Source: Streptomyces wuyuanensis
GTDB taxonomy: Bacteria; Actinomycetota; Actinomycetes; Streptomycetales; Streptomycetaceae
Direction: 5' to 3'
NCBI RefSeq assembly: GCF_900103455.1
Contig: NZ_FNHI01000009.1
Location: forward strand, 1-64,000
Length of the DNA: 64,000 bases
Under the pieces are notes generated by a model. It searched no databases. It saw nothing but the letters and a program-made list of their open reading frames with translations, and was not told where the DNA came from. Within the stretch, counting starts at the first letter, position 1, and each line of letters begins with the position of its first letter. Made by a program: the position numbers and the translations under genes. Of the stretch, positions 61,226 through 64,000 are shown one piece after another.

Positions 61226-62674
61226 ATGACCGCGCACACCGCTCCGCCCGCCGCCTTCGACCCGACCCGGGTGCCCCATCTGTCGGGGCTGTTCGCCCCG
61301 GTCACCGAGGAGGTCGACGCGGTCGACCTGGAGGTGTCCGGCGAACTGCCGGACGACCTGGACGGCGTCTATCTGCGCAACGGCCCCAACCCGCGCTTCT
61401 CGCCCATCGGTTCGTACCTCTTCCCGCTCGACGGCGACGGCATGGTGCACGGGGTCTGGCTCTCCGGCGGCAGGGCCCGCTACCGCAACCGCTTCGTCCG
61501 AACTCCCGCCCTGCGGGCGGAGGAGAAGGCCGGCCACGCGCTGTGGGGCGGCCTGGAGTCCATGATCATGCCCGGTCCCGACGAGGTGGGCCCCGAACTG
61601 GCGAACACCTTCAAGGACCTGCCCGACATCAACGTGGTCCGGCACGCCGGGCGGATCCTGGCGCTCGCCGAGTCCGCGTGCCCGTTCCGGATGACGCCCG
61701 GGCTCGACACCGTGGGGCGGGAGACCTTCGGCGGGCGGCTGCCGGCCGGCATCACCGCCCACCCGAAGATCGATCCCGTCACGGGCGAGCTGGCCGTCTT
61801 CTGCTACGACATCGAACCGCCCTACCTCACCTGGTCGTTGATCGGCCCGGACGGCGCGGTGCGCCGCGGCCCCACCCCGGTCGAGGGCGCCGACGAACCG
61901 GTGATGATCCATGACATGGCGCTGACGGACCGCTACCTCGTGGTGGTGCTCGCGCCCGCCTTCTTCGACATCGCCGCGGCCATGAGCGGTGGTTCGCTCC
62001 TCGCCTGGCGGCCAGAGCGGGGCACCAGGGTCGCGCTCATCCCCCGCGACGGCTCACCGGTGCGCTGGGCACACGACGACGCGTTCTGGATCTGGCACAC
62101 GGCGAACGCGTACGACGCCGGGCCAGGGCCTGCGGACGAGGTGGTGCTGGAGTACGTCCAGTGGTCGAAGCTGAGCCTCGGACCGGGCGAGCCCGGGGCG
62201 GAACCGGCGAGGAGCGCCCTGGTGCGGGCCGTGATCGACCCCGCCTCGGGCACGATGCGGCGCACCGTGCTCGACGAGGCGCGGCTGGAGTTCCCGCGCA
62301 TCGACGACCGCAGTCTCGGCAGGCGTCACCGGCACATCGCCATCGCGACGGAGTCGGGCGCGGTGGACCTGCTCCCCGGCGAGTACGACGGCATCTCCTG
62401 GTATGACACCTCGGCTCCGCCGGGCGGCGCCGGCGTGCGGAAGTGGTTCGCCGGGGACGACTCGGTCGGCGAGCCGGTGTTCGCGCCTTCGCCCGGCCGG
62501 CCGGGCGACGACCGGGGCCACTGGCTGGTGTTCGCGACCGACCGCACCGACGGGACGTCCCGGCTGCTCGTGCTCCCCGCCGAGGATCCCGCCTCCGGGC
62601 CGGTCGCCCGGGTCCGGATCCCCGTCCGGGTCCCGCTGGGGCTGCATGGGGCATGGCTTCCCACGGAGGAGTGA
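61226..62674 (+). CDS. Carotenoid oxygenase (carotenoid/stilbene cleavage dioxygenase)
   Basis: A 482-residue non-heme iron dioxygenase of the RPE65/CCD family. The start VDAVDLEVSGELPDDLDGVYLRNGPNPRF is typical. The four iron-binding histidines are H179 in TAHPK, H229 in MIHDMA, H291 in IWHTANAY and H474 in GLHGAWLP. The usual acidic second-shell residues are in DIEPPYLTW and GLESMIMPG. It cleaves carotenoids, apocarotenoids or stilbenes. No carotenoid biosynthesis genes are in the window. ATG at 61226 follows GGGAGA. The preceding membrane protein may be cotranscribed. Confidence 0.93.
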   Translation: MTAHTAPPAAFDPTRVPHLSGLFAPVTEEVDAVDLEVSGELPDDLDGVYLRNGPNPRFSPIGSYLFPLDGDGMVHGVWLSGGRARYRNRFVRTPALRAEEKAGHALWGGLESMIMPGPDEVGPELANTFKDLPDINVVRHAGRILALAESACPFRMTPGLDTVGRETFGGRLPAGITAHPKIDPVTGELAVFCYDIEPPYLTWSLIGPDGAVRRGPTPVEGADEPVMIHDMALTDRYLVVVLAPAFFDIAAAMSGGSLLAWRPERGTRVALIPRDGSPVRWAHDDAFWIWHTANAYDAGPGPADEVVLEYVQWSKLSLGPGEPGAEPARSALVRAVIDPASGTMRRTVLDEARLEFPRIDDRSLGRRHRHIAIATESGAVDLLPGEYDGISWYDTSAPPGGAGVRKWFAGDDSVGEPVFAPSPGRPGDDRGHWLVFATDRTDGTSRLLVLPAEDPASGPVARVRIPVRVPLGLHGAWLPTEE

Positions 62675-62777
62675 GGGGGCCTTCCCGGGAGCCTCGGGGC
62701 CGGTCGGGGACGCCGCCGCCCGGCGCCCCGTCGGACCCCGCCGTGGTGCCTCGGGGTCGCGCCGCCGGTCCGGAACC

Positions 62778-64000
62778 TCAGGTCCGCACCGCCGGTCCGA
62801 TCCCACCCGCCGTACCCGCCACGGGTGCGGCGGCACCGCCGGCCGCCTGCGCGGACAGCGGGGTGGCGATGGACTCCAGAGACCTGCCCTCCGCCTTGAC
62901 CGCCAGGAACAGCGCGACCAGCCCGGCCGCCGTCATCAGCGCCGCGCCCACGCAGAAGGCGAGGACGGTGTCGCCGACGACGCCGCTGGACGTCAGCTCG
63001 GCGAACAGCAGCGGCCCGGAGATACCGCCCGCCGCCGTGCCGACGGCGTAGAAGAACGCGATCGCCATCGCCCGCGTCTCCATGGGGAAGATCTCGCTCA
63101 CGGTCAGGTACGCGGAACTGGCCCCGGCCGAGGCGAAGAAGAGGACGACGCACCAGCACGCGGTCATCGTCAGCGCGTCCAGCCTGCCGGTGTCGAACAG
63201 CCAGGCGGTGGCGAACAGCAGCAGTCCGGAGCTGATGTACGTACCGGCGATCATCGGCTTGCGCCCGACGGTGTCGAACAGGGGCCCGAGGAGCAGCGGG
63301 CCGAGGAAGTTGCCGAGAGCGATCACCGTGAAGTAGTAGCCGGTCGCGCCGGTGGGGACGTCGAAGAAGGTGATGAGGATGGAGGCGAAGCCGAAGGTGA
63401 TGGCGTTGTAGAGGAACGCCTGGCCGATGAAGAGCGAGAGCCCCAGCACGGCGCGCCTGGGGTACGAGCGGAAGACGGTCTTCGCGATCGTGCCGAAGCC
63501 GATGCCGCGCCGCTGGTCGACGGTGATCGACGCCTCCGGTTCGGGCAGCGGCTTCCCCGTCTCCCGCTCGACCTCGCGTTCGACCCCGGCCACCAGGTCC
63601 TCCGCCTCGCGTTCGCGGCCGTGGATGAACATCCAGCGCGGGCTCTCCGGCACGTTGCGGCGGACGAGCAGGATGACGAGGCCCAGGACGACACCGAGGG
63701 CGAAGGTGAGCCGCCAGCCGACGTCCTTGGGGAAGATGCCGGTGTCGAGGGCGAGGACGGACAGCAGGGCGCCCGCCATCGCGCCGAGCCAGAAGCTGCC
63801 GTTGATGATGAGGTCGACGCGACCCCGGTACTTGCTGGGGATGAGTTCGTCGATCGCGGAGTTGATGGCCGCGTACTCCCCGCCGATGCCGAAGCCGGTG
63901 AGGAAGCGGAAGAGGAAGAACCACCAGGCCGAGGTCGACAGGGCGGTCAGCGCGGTGGCCGCCAGATAGACGGCGAGGGTGATGAGGAAGAGCTTCTTGC
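62778..64000 (-). CDS. MFS transporter, 5' end beyond window
   Basis: The C-terminal 400 or so residues of a major-facilitator transporter. The window end begins inside it (KLFLITLAVYLAATALTALS), then RFLTGFGIGGEYAAINSAIDELIPSKYRGRVDLIINGSFW is the sugar-porter-type loop, WRLTFALGVVLGLVILLVRRNVPESPRWMFIHGRE ends the first half, and after the central loop GYYFTVIALGNFLGPLLLGPLFDTVGRKPMI begins the second. It probably moves a sugar or metabolite with protons. The start codon is outside the window. It converges on the carotenoid oxygenase gene. Confidence 0.9.
   Translation of the reverse strand, partial: KKLFLITLAVYLAATALTALSTSAWWFFLFRFLTGFGIGGEYAAINSAIDELIPSKYRGRVDLIINGSFWLGAMAGALLSVLALDTGIFPKDVGWRLTFALGVVLGLVILLVRRNVPESPRWMFIHGREREAEDLVAGVEREVERETGKPLPEPEASITVDQRRGIGFGTIAKTVFRSYPRRAVLGLSLFIGQAFLYNAITFGFASILITFFDVPTGATGYYFTVIALGNFLGPLLLGPLFDTVGRKPMIAGTYISSGLLLFATAWLFDTGRLDALTMTACWCVVLFFASAGASSAYLTVSEIFPMETRAMAIAFFYAVGTAAGGISGPLLFAELTSSGVVGDTVLAFCVGAALMTAAGLVALFLAVKAEGRSLESIATPLSAQAAGGAAAPVAGTAGGIGPAVRT

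Noticed and set aside
1..64000. tRNA or rRNA genes
   Set aside because: No T-loop consensus with flanking acceptor stem and no ribosomal RNA sequence was seen on either strand.

Overview
The window looks like chromosomal DNA of a Streptomyces or a close relative. It is very G/C-rich, third codon positions are almost always G or C, GTG starts are common, ribosome sites are purine-rich, and several families are typical of that group (DUF6230/DUF6114 pair, DUF5709, CFP32-like VOC protein, PPK2, small charged stress-type proteins). No rRNA, tRNA, CRISPR array or phage module was seen.

Layout. 0-2.4 kb is an insertion-sequence scar: an IS5-family transposase gene, then a pirin gene whose 3' half is replaced in frame by a 5'-truncated second IS5-family transposase. 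2.4-8 kb holds a VOC protein, a small coiled-coil protein, a secreted M64 peptidase divergent from an XRE/TPR regulator, and a small tail-anchored protein. 8.6-18.6 kb holds a YdeP-type molybdopterin oxidoreductase, a DUF1345 gene broken by one TAG, a secreted M1 metallopeptidase, a long-form GAPDH, DUF5709 and PRC-barrel proteins, and PPK2. 18.6-28 kb holds a PLD-family enzyme, a TetR regulator divergent from a peroxiredoxin-like gene over a clear palindromic operator, a coupled DUF6230-DUF6114 pair, a STAS protein, a methyltransferase, a YbdK-type ligase and two very small genes. 28-37.6 kb holds a secreted M19-like dipeptidase/amidohydrolase with a discoidin domain, a TetR regulator, a CUT2-type sugar ABC importer, a Sua5/YciO protein, phosphoglucomutase and DUF2630.

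37.7-45 kb carries a UBP zinc finger, a two-gene signalling unit (a CNMP-domain histidine kinase overlapping a receiver-domain/FAD-oxidoreductase fusion), and a FUSC-LtrA membrane pair. 45.3-48.8 kb is the most intriguing unit: four genes joined by 4-nt overlaps and closed by a strong terminator (ABM-domain protein, 3-hydroxyisobutyrate-dehydrogenase-like enzyme, amidohydrolase-2 enzyme, cytochrome P450). Both the P450 and the amidohydrolase lack a residue normally used in catalysis. 48.9-56.7 kb holds a HAD phosphatase, an SDR, DUF779 and CFP32-like proteins, a secreted serine hydrolase, a small membrane protein and several broken genes (zinc ribbon/L7-L12-like, GDPD-like with a frameshift, OppC fragment). 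56.7-64 kb has an acyl-CoA dehydrogenase pair overlapping a quinone oxidoreductase gene under a palindromic operator, a membrane protein, a carotenoid oxygenase and the 3' part of an MFS transporter that runs off the window.

At least six disrupted or truncated genes in 64 kb suggest an evolutionarily fluid, possibly arm-proximal region. That is inference: the window alone cannot place it on the chromosome. All functional calls rest on motifs read by eye; no database search was run.
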